Assembly (NCBI RefSeq): GCF_014649955.1
Contig: NZ_BMUA01000002.1
Location: forward strand, 186,001-250,000
From: Streptomyces violascens
GTDB taxonomy: Bacteria; Actinomycetota; Actinomycetes; Streptomycetales; Streptomycetaceae
Direction of reading: 5' to 3'
Length of the DNA stretch: 64,000 nucleotides
Below, one piece after another: positions 8,094 through 17,470 of the stretch. A program made the position numbers and the translations under genes. How positions within the stretch are numbered: the stretch's first letter is position 1; each line of letters begins with the position of its first letter. The notes under the pieces are model-generated. The model was not told the origin of the DNA. It saw nothing but the letters and a program-made list of their open reading frames with translations, and did not search any database.

Positions 8094-8327
8094 AGAACCC
8101 TGGGGCTCCGCCCCAGACCCCGTATCGCGCCTTAAGGGCGCTCGTCCTCAAACGCCGGACGGGCTGAACTGCTCCGGTGCGGCCAGCACCGACCCTGCTT
8201 AGGGGCACGGGGAACTGCGCGACCAGCCACCCACCGGCCCCCGGTCGAAGGCTGGCCCCCAGGGATGGCCGGCAACCGGTCGCAACCCGACCCCCCGGAG
8301 GGTCTCGGGAAGGGGCGGGGTGGGGAA
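8053..8327. repeat. Repeat island bracketed by ~38-bp inverted repeats (MITE-like)
   Basis: The left arm (8053-8091) and right arm (8290-8327) are imperfect reverse complements. They share the exact 19-base core TCCCGAGACCCTCCGGGGG with only a few differences outside it. The ~200 bases between hold copy 1 of a dispersed repeat (8101-8168) and, at about 8198-8230, AGGGGCACGGGGAACTGCGC plus flanks, which resembles a motif I recall as frequent in Streptomyces intergenic DNA. No open reading frame inside is convincing and no transposase is present. The element lies between convergent genes. Confidence 0.6.
8101..8168 (+). repeat. Dispersed intergenic repeat, copy 1
   Basis: Begins with the hairpin TGGGGCTCCGCCCCA and continues with CGCGCC..AAGGGCGCTCGTCCTC and ACGCCGGACGGGC. 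It matches the copy at 28734-28803 over almost its whole length. Both copies lie between convergent genes, which fits a terminator role. Confidence 0.75.
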
Positions 8328-8335
8328 CGGGAAAG

Positions 8336-8378
8336 CCCCGCCCCCAGCCGCACGTGGAACGCGCAGCCAGGGGCGGGG
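8336..8378 (-). terminator. Stem-loop terminator of the sedolisin gene
   Basis: Perfect 9-bp arms CCCCGCCCC (8336-8344) and GGGGCGGGG (8370-8378), 54 bases beyond the stop codon of the minus-strand protease gene. No other gene lies in 8094-8431. Confidence 0.6.
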
Positions 8379-8431
8379 AGGGAAACCCGGGTTACCGAAT
8401 CACCAGGACGCCGGGGACACCCGGCATCGAT

Positions 8432-10390
8432 TCACCGCCGGAACGGGAACCCGTACGACGCCACGTAACCCGGTGCGGGCGAACCCACACCCGTCACGTC
8501 GTCGTAGCCCTTCGTCGCGGACAGCGAGCTGTCCTTGCCGAGCGAGCGGACCGACGTCAGCAGGCCGCCCGACGCGTCCACGGCGTTGGCGAAGTCGACA
8601 CGCGCGACCGCGAGGTCACGCTTCGCACCCAGCGGGTGGTCCGTCACGTCGTGGAAGAGCGGCGAGTCGTAGCGCGCGTAGATCGACGGGTTCGCGAACC
8701 CGATCGGGAAGTGGCGGGCCTGCTGGGCCAGCGCCTGGACGCCCGCGATGACCGGCGCGGCGAGTGAGGTGCCGCCGATGCGGTACTCGTCGTACTTCAC
8801 CGACTTGTCGGGCCAGGACTGCGTCTGGCCCACCAGGAAGCCGGTGTTGGGGTCGGCCACGGCGGCGATGTCCGGCACGGTGCGCATGCGCGTCGCGCCG
8901 TTCGCCTTCGCGAGCGAGTCCGGCACGATGCCGTGCTGGTAGAACGGCTGCTTCACCGTGGAGCTGGTGCCGCCGCCCGCGCCGCCGGTGTAGGCGCCGG
9001 GGAAGTTCGTCCAGCTCTTGCCGTCCGCGGACAGCGCGGCCTTCTCGGTGCCCCATCCCGTCTCGAACTGGTACTTGTCGTTCTTGCCGACCGCCAGCGA
9101 GGTGCCGCCGACCGCCGTCACCCAGGCCGAGTTGGCCGGGGTGTCGACCTGCTTCTTGCCGGTGTTGGCGACCTCGTCGCCGTTGTCGCCGGAGGAGAAG
9201 TAGAAGCCGATGCCCTCGATCGCGCCGAGCTTGAACGTCTGGTCGTACGCCGCCGCGATGTCCGGGGTCTCGTTGGCCTCGATGTCGCCCCACGAGTTGG
9301 AGACGATGTCGGCGAGGCGCTTGTCGACGACCTTGTTGAGGGCGTCGAGCAGATCCGGGTCGTTGCAGGACGCGCCGCCCACGTACACGATGTTCGCGTC
9401 GGGCGCGACCGCGTGCACGGCCTCGACGTCCAGGGACTCCTCGCCGTACCAGCCGGACGCCTTGCAGTCGTCCACGCTGTTGTAGGCCGCGGGGAGGACC
9501 TCGGTGTACTGGCCCTTCTTGTAGGCCTTGTCACCGTTGCGCTTGGCGTACGTCGCCGCGTCCGACGCCATGGTCGGCGAGGCGTACGCGTCGGTGATCG
9601 CGACGGTCACGCCCTTGCCGGTGTACTTGCCCGCGCCGTACGCGGCCCGCAGCTGCTGGCCGGTGTAGCCGTGCACGGCGTACGGAACCTTGGTGCCGTA
9701 GGCGTCCGGCAGCGTCTTGGCGATGTTCTGGCCGTAGTAGCTGGAGAACGGACCCGCGTTGCGGAAGCCGGCGCCCGGCCCCGGCAGGGTGTCCTCGTGC
9801 GTCGACCGGTGCGGCGCGTTGTCCAGGCCCGTCACCGTCAGAACGGCGCCCGCGAGCGCGTTCGGCGCGGAGGCGGCCTTCGACGGGGCGTGGTAAGTCC
9901 GGTTGTCCTTGCGGTAGTTGCGCAGCTGCGTGGCGAACGCCTTCTGCGCGGCCGCGACGTCACCGGACACCGATATGTAGTGCTGGGTGGAGCCCGTGAT
10001 GGTCAGTCCGGACGACTTCAGCCACTTGGTGACCGCGTCGATCTGCTCCTTGGTTGCGCCGAAGCGCTGCTGCGCCTGGTCGGCGCTGAGGTACTTGCCG
10101 TACGACGCCGACTGCGGGTCGGACACGGCCGCGGCGTACGCGTCGAGGCCCTTCGCGTCCCGCCCGGCGAGGTACACCCGGGCGTTGACCCTGGTCGATG
10201 CGGCGGTGGCGCCCTGGTCGGCGGAGCCGGTGGCCCAGACGGGCTGGGTGCCCGCGAGGGCCGCCCGTCCGCTCGGGACCGGGTCGGCCGCCTGGGCGGA
10301 CGGTATGCCGAGGGCGAGCGCGCCGGCGAGCAAAGGCAGTGTCGCTGCCATGCTCACACCGGCGCGCCGCCTGGCGCGGCTGGTTCTCAT
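8432..10390 (-). CDS. Secreted sedolisin-type (S53) serine-carboxyl peptidase
   Basis: 652 residues. A signal peptide covers residues 1-35 (RTSRARRR, a hydrophobic core, then PSAQAA). Residues ~40-190 are the pro-kumamolisin activation domain (RVYLAGRD, SASYGKYLSADQ). The catalytic domain follows, with the S53 residues in their expected motifs: E317-x3-D321 in GEESLDVEAVHA, the oxyanion Asp in SNSWGD (~369) and S542 in GGTSLAAPV. The C-terminal calcium-site region includes DVTGVGSP. Such enzymes are exported as zymogens and self-cleave at acidic pH. ATG 10390 is chosen because AGGGGG precedes it by 5 bases and the signal peptide then begins properly. It is complete, of normal length, and monocistronic between two hairpins. 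Confidence 0.93.
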   Translation of the reverse strand: MRTSRARRRAGVSMAATLPLLAGALALGIPSAQAADPVPSGRAALAGTQPVWATGSADQGATAASTRVNARVYLAGRDAKGLDAYAAAVSDPQSASYGKYLSADQAQQRFGATKEQIDAVTKWLKSSGLTITGSTQHYISVSGDVAAAQKAFATQLRNYRKDNRTYHAPSKAASAPNALAGAVLTVTGLDNAPHRSTHEDTLPGPGAGFRNAGPFSSYYGQNIAKTLPDAYGTKVPYAVHGYTGQQLRAAYGAGKYTGKGVTVAITDAYASPTMASDAATYAKRNGDKAYKKGQYTEVLPAAYNSVDDCKASGWYGEESLDVEAVHAVAPDANIVYVGGASCNDPDLLDALNKVVDKRLADIVSNSWGDIEANETPDIAAAYDQTFKLGAIEGIGFYFSSGDNGDEVANTGKKQVDTPANSAWVTAVGGTSLAVGKNDKYQFETGWGTEKAALSADGKSWTNFPGAYTGGAGGGTSSTVKQPFYQHGIVPDSLAKANGATRMRTVPDIAAVADPNTGFLVGQTQSWPDKSVKYDEYRIGGTSLAAPVIAGVQALAQQARHFPIGFANPSIYARYDSPLFHDVTDHPLGAKRDLAVARVDFANAVDASGGLLTSVRSLGKDSSLSATKGYDDVTGVGSPAPGYVASYGFPFRR

Positions 10391-10491
10391 GTAACCCCCT
10401 GCGTGAGGTCTTCGCATGCTGTACGTGTGCTGTCTGATGCGCGCACGTAATGCGTCACTCTTGTCAGGAACGGTTCATGCGGGGGGCATGT

Positions 10492-10529
10492 GATCGCCAA
10501 GAAACGCCAAAGAGCGTTTACCCGCGATC
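10492..10529 (-). terminator. Nested stem-loop after the DUF305 gene
   Basis: Outer arms GATCGC (10492-10497) and GCGATC (10524-10529) enclose inner arms AAACGC (10502-10507) and GCGTTT (10514-10519). It starts 11 bases beyond the stop codon of the DUF305 gene and about 100 bases upstream of the sedolisin start. It probably ends the DUF3105-DUF305 transcript. Confidence 0.55.
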
Positions 10530-10539
10530 AGTTGAGGCG

Positions 10540-11181
10540 TCAGCCGGTACGTACCGTGGCGCCCCTTTTCTTCAGCATTTGTGCCATCAGGTCGATTTCC
10601 GACTGCTGCGCGTCCACCATGCCCTGCGCCAACCGCTTCTCCGGGCCCACCGTGCAGCGCTCGACGCAGCCCTCGGCCATGTGGATGCCGCCCTTGTGGT
10701 GCTCGGTCATCAGGCGGAGGTAGAGCACCTCCGCGTCCCTGCCGCTGAGCCCCCGCAGCTTGTCCAGGTCGGCGTTGGTGGCCATGCCCGGCATCAGCGC
10801 GCCGTCGGCGCCCGGCTCCATGCCCATGCCCATCCATGCCATCGGCAGCTGGGACGCCTCGTTCTTCGGCATCCCCCACAGGTCCAGCCAGCCGAGCATC
10901 ATGCCCCGCTGGTTGGCCTGCGTGTTGGCGATGTCGTACGCGAGGCGCCGCACCTCCTCGTCCGAGGTGCGGTCGCGCACGATGAACGACATCTCCACCG
11001 CCTGCTGGTGGTGCGCCGACATGTCACGCGCGAACCCCGCGTCCGCCGAAGTGGCCTTAGGGGTACGGGAGTTGGCTTCGGCGGTGGCCCGGCTGCCCCC
11101 GGAGGAGACGAGCACGGCGGCCGCCGCGAACACCATCGCGAGGGCGAGCGCGGCCGCGATCCCCCAGTAGCGGCGGATCAC
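10540..11181 (-). CDS. DUF305 exported protein
   Basis: 213 residues. An N-terminal membrane segment (YWGIAAALALAMVFAAAAVLV) acts as signal or anchor. The mature part is the DUF305 helical domain: AGFARDMSAHHQQAVEMS near the start and YLRLMTEHHKGGIHMAEGCVERC near the end. The duplicated HH-containing motifs and many Met residues (MAWMGMGMEPGADGALMPGM) suggest a ferritin-like bundle that could bind copper or another metal; that is inference. Start GTG 11181 overlaps the stop of the upstream DUF3105 gene by 4 bases (GTGA), so the two are translationally coupled. Confidence 0.85.
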   Translation of the reverse strand: MIRRYWGIAAALALAMVFAAAAVLVSSGGSRATAEANSRTPKATSADAGFARDMSAHHQQAVEMSFIVRDRTSDEEVRRLAYDIANTQANQRGMMLGWLDLWGMPKNEASQLPMAWMGMGMEPGADGALMPGMATNADLDKLRGLSGRDAEVLYLRLMTEHHKGGIHMAEGCVERCTVGPEKRLAQGMVDAQQSEIDLMAQMLKKRGATVRTG

Positions 11182-11873
11182 TGCTCGCCCAGCCCGCCCG
11201 TGCACGGGGCGCCCGGCTCGGGCGTCTGCGGGCCCTGCACGTACTGGGTGAAGAACTGGTTCACCCGGGGATCGTCCGCGCCGTTCACGGTGACCTGCTT
11301 GCCCCAGGCGCTCAGCATGATCGCCCCGGCCTGGCCCTTGTACGGGCTCATCAGCGAGTACGGGGTCTTCGACACCTTGTCGGCGAGCTTCTTCACATCG
11401 GCGGCGGACGCCTTGTCCGTGTACGTCACCCACACCGCGCCATGTTCCAGGGAGTGCACGGCGTTCATGTCCGGGACCTGCTGGGTGTAGACGTCGCCGC
11501 CGCAGTTCATCCACACCTGGTCGTGGTCACCGCCCACCGGGGGCTTCATCGGGTAATTCACCTTGGTGGTCACGTGGTTGCGGGTCAGCTTCTTGGGATC
11601 CCAGTCCTTCTCGCCCGCGATCGGCGCCTTCGCGTCGGCGCCGCCCTGCGCCTGAGCTTCCGTCTGCGTCGTGTCGGCGGCCTTGCTGCCGCTGTCGTCC
11701 GCCTTGCCGAACTCGTACACGCCGAATCCGACCAGACCCGCGACCGCGACGACGGCGGCGGTGACCGAGGAGATCACCACGATCCTGCCGCGCCGCTGCC
11801 GGGTCTGCTCGATGCGGCGGAGCTCTTCCATGCGCGCTCTGCGAGAGGTGTTGGGGTCGTCCTGAATGGCCAT
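11178..11873 (-). CDS. DUF3105 membrane-anchored protein
   Basis: 231 residues. A charged cytoplasmic N-terminus (about 30 residues, rich in Arg/Glu) precedes one transmembrane helix (IVVISSVTAAVVAVAGLVGFGVYEF). The exported DUF3105 domain then runs from about residue 90 to the end: VNYPMKPPVGGDHDQVWMNCGGDVYTQQV, then HSLEHGAVWVTY. The conserved His, Asp and Cys residues resemble a metal site, but no function is established. It is the first gene of the pair with the DUF305 gene. The joint occurrence of two metal-site-like exported proteins suggests a shared role at the outer membrane face. Confidence 0.85.
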   Translation of the reverse strand: MAIQDDPNTSRRARMEELRRIEQTRQRRGRIVVISSVTAAVVAVAGLVGFGVYEFGKADDSGSKAADTTQTEAQAQGGADAKAPIAGEKDWDPKKLTRNHVTTKVNYPMKPPVGGDHDQVWMNCGGDVYTQQVPDMNAVHSLEHGAVWVTYTDKASAADVKKLADKVSKTPYSLMSPYKGQAGAIMLSAWGKQVTVNGADDPRVNQFFTQYVQGPQTPEPGAPCTGGLGEQ

Positions 11874-11942
11874 GTGTCCGTAACGTCCTTCTGGGGATGG
11901 GGAGTTGAGGGCGGGGGCGGCCGGGTGCGGCCGCGGGGCCCT

Positions 11943-12332
11943 CTAGGTCCGCAGCACCTGAAGGACGTGCAGGTCGGGCGTGCGTGGCCGGGGCCCGAAC
12001 CGTACGGGAGCAGCGCCCGCGCGGGGCGGCACCGGGCGCACGGCATGGACCGCGGCCGGGACCGGCGCGTCCGTCGGGGGTGTGGTGAGCACGGCCGGGC
12101 CGGTGTGCGGGAAGAGCCCGCAGTCGCCCTGGTCGTACGGGCAGACGTACTGCGCGGACCCGTCGGCCGTCGGGCCGATGGGGCTCTCCCCTGCTCGAAC
12201 GAAGTTGAGAGCGTGGGGGAGGCGGGCCGGGTTCTCGCCGCCGCCCGCCGCGAGGCAGACGAAGAGTGCGGCGAGCAGCGTCGCCATGGCACTCAGCAGC
12301 GCCACGGGACGCGTGATGCGCGTGAGCCGCAC
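11943..12332 (-). CDS. Small secreted protein with conserved CPYDxGDC motif; frame contains an inserted repeat
   Basis: About 129 residues. A hydrophobic leader (PVALLSAMATLLAALFVCLAAGG) is followed by a spacer, then QYVCPYDQGDCGLFPH and TPPTDAPVP. The end is RTPDLHVLQVLRT. I recall the CPYD-GDC and DLHVLQVLR features from small Streptomyces hypothetical proteins, but the role is unknown. Residues ~35-55 (RLPHALNFVRAGESPIG) are translated from a dispersed 49-bp repeat (12175-12223), so part of the spacer looks acquired and in frame. The start is uncertain: GTG 12332 has G-rich sequence directly upstream, and GTG 12305 would shorten the leader. Confidence 0.6.
   Translation of the reverse strand: MRLTRITRPVALLSAMATLLAALFVCLAAGGGENPARLPHALNFVRAGESPIGPTADGSAQYVCPYDQGDCGLFPHTGPAVLTTPPTDAPVPAAVHAVRPVPPRAGAAPVRFGPRPRTPDLHVLQVLRT
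12175..12223 (-). repeat. 49-bp dispersed repeat, copy 1, inside a coding sequence
   Basis: On the minus strand it contains GCTCTCAACTTCGTTCGAGC between a C-run and a G-run, so it can fold: TCCCCC pairs with GGGG-type bases and GCTC pairs with GAGC. It matches 63717-63765 at all but about five positions. This copy lies within the frame of the small secreted protein gene. Confidence 0.8.
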
Positions 12333-12376
12333 TCCCCCCCATGGGCGCAGATGGTAGGGGAGGGAGTGCGGCTCAC
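12322..12376. terminator. 15-bp inverted repeat between the APC transporter and the small secreted gene
   Basis: Arms GTGAGCCGCACTCCC (12322-12336) and GGGAGTGCGGCTCAC (12362-12376) are perfect complements; with one mismatch the match extends to 19. It begins about 50 bases beyond the stop codon of the transporter (12429), as a terminator should. The left arm covers the presumed GTG 12332 start of the next gene, so it could also hide that ribosome-binding site. Confidence 0.6.
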
Positions 12377-12428
12377 GGCAGGCCGGGTGCCTCACCGGCC
12401 GAAAAAAAGCCCGCGCGAAAGGGACGGT

Positions 12429-14405
12429 TCAGCCCACGTGGACCCGGGGCCGCAGGCGCAGATCGGGCTCGGCCCGGCGCAGCACCTCGCGGGTGACGGG
12501 CGCGACCTCGCCGTCGCCGAACACCAGGAAGCGCAGCAGATGGCTGAGCGGGTGGCCCTCGGTCCAGTTGAAGTAGGCGTGCGGCACCTCGCCGGTGCGG
12601 TCGCGCAGTTCCATCATCACGGCGGCGATGGTGTTGGGCACGACCGCGCCTTCGACGCGCAGCCGGCGCACCCCGTGCTTCTCGTCGCCGTGGACGGTGA
12701 GCTCGGTGGTGAAGTCGGAGGAGTTCTGGATGAACACCTCCAGGAACAGCACCGGCCGCCCGTCCGGGATGTGGGTCTCCTCGCGCTGGCTGTACTCCTT
12801 GGCGCGGTACTCCCGCGTCGAGTGCTCCTGCGGCTCGTTGGCGATGATCCGCAGCGGGCCGCTCTTCGCCGCCTCGTCCACGAACCGGGCGGCGCACGCG
12901 TCGAAGGTGACGGCCGTCGCCCGCAGTTCGAAGGCGCGGTGCACCCGCGAGGCGAACGACGACACCACGATGCCCACGATGAAGAGCAGCGCGATCTTGA
13001 TGCCGTCCGGCCGCTCGATCACGTTCGTGACCAGCGTGTACGCGAAGACCGCGGTGACCACCCCGAAGCCGAGGGCGGCGGCCCGCTTGCCGCGCCGGTG
13101 CACGGCGACCGTCGAGGCGAACGAGGCCGACAGCATCAGGACCAGCACACCGGTGGCGTACGCGCCGCTCTGCGCGTCGACGTCGGCGTCGAACCACCAG
13201 GTGATGAAGAAGGCGATCGCCATGAAGATCAGGACCAGCGGCCGCACCGCACGCGTCCACTCGGGCGCCATGCCGTACCGCGGCAGATAGCGCGGTACGA
13301 GGTTGAGCAGGCCCGCGGTCGCCGAGGCCCCGGCGAACCAGAGGATGGCGATCGTCGAGATGTCGTACACGGTCCCGAAGCCCTCGCCGAGGTGCTGGTG
13401 GGCGAGATAGGCCAGCGCGCGGCCGTTGGCGCCGCCCCCGGTCTCGAACTCGGACTCCGGGATCAGGATCGTCGTCGCGAGGCTGGAGACAAGCAGGAAG
13501 CCGCTCATGATGAGCGCGGCCGTGGTCAGCAGCTTGCGGGTGTCGCGGACCCGGCCGAGGGGCTTGTCGTACGTGTCCGAGGCGTCGCCCTGGATCTGCG
13601 GCATGACCGCCACGCCCGTCTCGAACCCGGACATGCCGAGTGCGAGCTTGGGGAAGACGAGCAGCGACACGCCGATCATCGCGAGCGGCGAGGAGTGCTC
13701 GGCGGTCATCGCGTCCCACCAGTTGCCGACGACGACCGGCTCGGTGGCGATCTTCCAGACGGCGGTGGAGAGGACCACGAGGTTCAGCGCCAGATAGACC
13801 CCGACGAGCGCCACCGCGATGCCGATGGCCTCTTTGAACCCCTTGAGGAAGACCGCGCCCAGCGCCGCGACGAGGGCGAGCGTGATCCAGAGGTTGGAGC
13901 CGTGCAGGAAGTCGGGGGCGAAAGGATTCTCCACGACGTGCGCGGAGGCGTCCGCGGCCGACAGGGTGATCGTGATCATGAAGTCGGTGGCGGCGAAGCC
14001 GAGCAGCACCAGGACGAAGATCTTCCCCGCCCACCAGGGCAGCAGCCGCTCCAGCATGGCGATCGAGCCCTCGCCGTTCGGCGACTCCTTCGCGACCCGC
14101 CGGTACACCGGCAGCGCGCCGCCCAGCGTCAGCGCGATCAGCACAAGCGTCGCGAGCGGCGAGAGCAGCCCGGCGGCGAGCGCCGCGATGCCGGGCTGGT
14201 AGCCGAGCGTGGAGAAGTAGTCGACACCGGTCAGGCACATGACCCGCCACCAGCGATGGCCCTTGTGCTCGGCCGGCGGGGTGCCGTGCGGCCCGGGGTG
14301 GCGGGCGGAGCGCTCGCTCAGCCCGTCGAGCAGCCAGCCGCGCCAGCGGCGCCGGCCGAGGGGTGCGACGGCGGTATCCGGAGGATCCACCTGGGTGCCG
14401 GTCAT
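12429..14405 (-). CDS. Large APC-superfamily transporter with C-terminal cytosolic domain
   Basis: 658 residues. The N-terminal ~50 are cytoplasmic. [24 protein letters not shown] opens about twelve transmembrane helices (~55-475), including [24 protein letters not shown]. Residues ~480-650 form a soluble C-terminal domain ([55 protein letters not shown]). The layout, a permease plus a cytosolic C-domain, recalls KimA/Kup-type potassium transporters and large APC permeases; the ion or substrate is not settled by sequence. ATG 14405 has AGGAGA ten bases upstream. It is divergent from glnA2 with 288 bases between them. Confidence 0.8.
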   Translation of the reverse strand: MTGTQVDPPDTAVAPLGRRRWRGWLLDGLSERSARHPGPHGTPPAEHKGHRWWRVMCLTGVDYFSTLGYQPGIAALAAGLLSPLATLVLIALTLGGALPVYRRVAKESPNGEGSIAMLERLLPWWAGKIFVLVLLGFAATDFMITITLSAADASAHVVENPFAPDFLHGSNLWITLALVAALGAVFLKGFKEAIGIAVALVGVYLALNLVVLSTAVWKIATEPVVVGNWWDAMTAEHSSPLAMIGVSLLVFPKLALGMSGFETGVAVMPQIQGDASDTYDKPLGRVRDTRKLLTTAALIMSGFLLVSSLATTILIPESEFETGGGANGRALAYLAHQHLGEGFGTVYDISTIAILWFAGASATAGLLNLVPRYLPRYGMAPEWTRAVRPLVLIFMAIAFFITWWFDADVDAQSGAYATGVLVLMLSASFASTVAVHRRGKRAAALGFGVVTAVFAYTLVTNVIERPDGIKIALLFIVGIVVSSFASRVHRAFELRATAVTFDACAARFVDEAAKSGPLRIIANEPQEHSTREYRAKEYSQREETHIPDGRPVLFLEVFIQNSSDFTTELTVHGDEKHGVRRLRVEGAVVPNTIAAVMMELRDRTGEVPHAYFNWTEGHPLSHLLRFLVFGDGEVAPVTREVLRRAEPDLRLRPRVHVG

Positions 14406-14637
14406 GCGAGGTTCTCCTATGCCGTTCTGCCGAGCGGTTCTGCTGAGCCGGTGCGCCGGGCTTTTGAGCCCGCCGTTGTGCCGGGCTGTTGCGCGGGCAA
14501 CGAGGAGCGAGTATCCACCACATCGTCACGCGTGGAGCCCGCAGGGGCACCCGTGGGGAGGGGACGTGCCGTAGGTCATACCGGGTGCGTAATGTGGAGG
14601 TAATCCCGCGCCTCGATACTGAGGATCCGCCCGGCGT

Positions 14638-14654
14638 CCCCGTCCTTGACGGGG
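14638..14654 (+). promoter_or_regulatory. Leader hairpin upstream of glnA2
   Basis: Perfect 7-bp arms CCCCGTC (14638-14644) and GACGGGG (14648-14654), 3-base loop, 39 bases before the glnA2 start. The rest of the 288-base divergent gap (14406-14693) shows no other clear structure. Confidence 0.35.
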
Positions 14655-14693
14655 TCATGGTGCACAGGCCGTCTGAACTGCAAGGATGTGGCT

Positions 14694-16055
14694 ATGGACA
14701 AGCAGCAGGAGTTCGTGCTCCGGACTCTCGAGGAGCGCGACATCCGGTTCGTGCGCCTGTGGTTCACCGATGTGCTGGGCTTCCTCAAGTCGGTGGCGGT
14801 CGCCCCGGCCGAGCTGGAGCAGGCCTTCGACGAGGGAATCGGCTTCGACGGCTCGGCCATCGAGGGCTTCGCCCGGGTCTACGAGTCCGACATGATCGCC
14901 CGTCCGGACCCGTCGACCTTCCAGATCCTGCCGTGGCGCGCGGAGGCTCCCGGCACCGCCCGGATGTTCTGCGACATCCGGATGCCCGACGGCTCCCCGT
15001 CCTTCGCGGACCCCCGCTTCGTCCTCAAGCGCATCCTGGCCAAGACGTCCGATCTGGGGTTCACCTTCTACACGCACCCCGAGATCGAGTTCTTCCTCCT
15101 CAAGGACAAGCCGCTCGACGGCACGCGCCCGGTCCCGGCCGACAACTCGGGCTACTTCGACCACACCCCGCAGAACGTCGGCATGGACTTCCGCCGCCAG
15201 GCGATCACCATGCTCGAATCGATGGGCATCTCGGTCGAGTTCAGCCACCACGAGGGTGCGCCGGGCCAGCAGGAGATCGACCTCCGCTACGCCGACGCGC
15301 TCTCCACGGCGGACAACATCATGACGTTCCGCCTGGTCATGAAGCAGGTCGCGCTCGAACAGGGCGTCCAGGCCACCTTCATGCCGAAGCCGTTCTCGGA
15401 GTACCCGGGCTCGGGCATGCACACCCACCTCTCCCTCTTCGAGGGCGACCGGAACGCGTTCTACGAGTCGGGCGCCGAGTACCAGCTCTCGAAGGTCGGC
15501 CGCTCCTTCATCGCGGGCCTCCTGAAGCACGCCGCCGAGATCGCCGCGGTCACCAACCAGTGGGTCAACTCCTACAAGCGCATCTGGGGAGGCTCGGAGC
15601 GCACGGCGGGCGCCGGCGGCGAGGCTCCCTCGTACATCTGCTGGGGCCACAACAACCGCTCGGCCCTCATCCGCGTCCCGATGTACAAGCCCGGCAAGAC
15701 CGGCTCGTCCCGCATCGAGGTCCGCTCCCTGGACTCGGGCTGCAACCCGTACCTCGCCTACGCCCTCCTCCTCGCGGCGGGCCTGAAGGGCATCGAAGAG
15801 GGCTACGAACTCCCGGCAGGCGCCGACGACGACGTCTGGGCCCTCACCGACGCCGAACGCCGAGCCATGGGCATCGAACCCCTCCCACAGAACCTGGGCG
15901 AGGCGATCGCCCTGATGGAACGCAGCGAACTGGTGGCGGAGACACTGGGCGAGCACGTCTTCGACTTCTTCCTGCGCAACAAGAAGCAGGAGTGGGAGGA
16001 GTACCGGTCCGAGGTCACCGCCTTCGAGCTGCGGAAGAACCTGCCGGTTCTGTAA
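14694..16055 (+). CDS. glnA2: Glutamine synthetase-family enzyme, GlnA2-like (putative gamma-glutamylpolyamine synthetase)
   Basis: 453 residues, the size of type I glutamine synthetases. Family motifs are present: FDGSAIEGFARVYESDM (N-terminal domain), the metal-binding segments THPEIEFFLL, FSHHEGAPGQQEIDLRYADA, MPKPFSEYPGSGMHTHLSL, and NNRSALIRVP with RIEVRSLDSGCNPYLAYA. It resembles the Streptomyces GlnA2 class, reported to glutamylate polyamines instead of ammonia. The Tyr-bearing adenylylation loop NLYDLPPEE of true GlnA is absent; the corresponding place reads YELPAGADDDVW. It is therefore probably not a target of the GlnE encoded 10 kb away. ATG 14694 is preceded by AAGGA. Substrate preference is inferred from memory of homologues. 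Confidence 0.9.
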   Translation: MDKQQEFVLRTLEERDIRFVRLWFTDVLGFLKSVAVAPAELEQAFDEGIGFDGSAIEGFARVYESDMIARPDPSTFQILPWRAEAPGTARMFCDIRMPDGSPSFADPRFVLKRILAKTSDLGFTFYTHPEIEFFLLKDKPLDGTRPVPADNSGYFDHTPQNVGMDFRRQAITMLESMGISVEFSHHEGAPGQQEIDLRYADALSTADNIMTFRLVMKQVALEQGVQATFMPKPFSEYPGSGMHTHLSLFEGDRNAFYESGAEYQLSKVGRSFIAGLLKHAAEIAAVTNQWVNSYKRIWGGSERTAGAGGEAPSYICWGHNNRSALIRVPMYKPGKTGSSRIEVRSLDSGCNPYLAYALLLAAGLKGIEEGYELPAGADDDVWALTDAERRAMGIEPLPQNLGEAIALMERSELVAETLGEHVFDFFLRNKKQEWEEYRSEVTAFELRKNLPVL

Positions 16056-16066
16056 GGGAGTCGGCC

Positions 16067-16094
16067 GGGGAGGGGCTCGTCCGGGCGCCTCCCC
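16067..16094. terminator. Stem-loop between convergent glnA2 and the desulfurase gene
   Basis: Arms GGGGAGG (16067-16073) and CCTCCCC (16088-16094) with a 14-base loop sit between the glnA2 stop (16055) and the desulfurase stop (16116), so they could terminate both. Confidence 0.5.
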
Positions 16095-16115
16095 ACGGTG
16101 GCAGGCCGCGGGCGG

Positions 16116-17453
<1,338 letters not shown>

Positions 17454-17470
17454 CTACGGCAAGCGTTAGC

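Noticed and set aside
8094-8431. Short frames in the repeat island
   Set aside because: They are translations of repeat sequence, overlapping in several frames, without ribosome-binding sites or conserved features.
11442-14603. A 1053-residue plus-strand frame opposite the APC transporter
   Set aside because: It is antisense to three minus-strand genes with clear domains; its Arg/Gly/His-rich translation has no recognisable feature.
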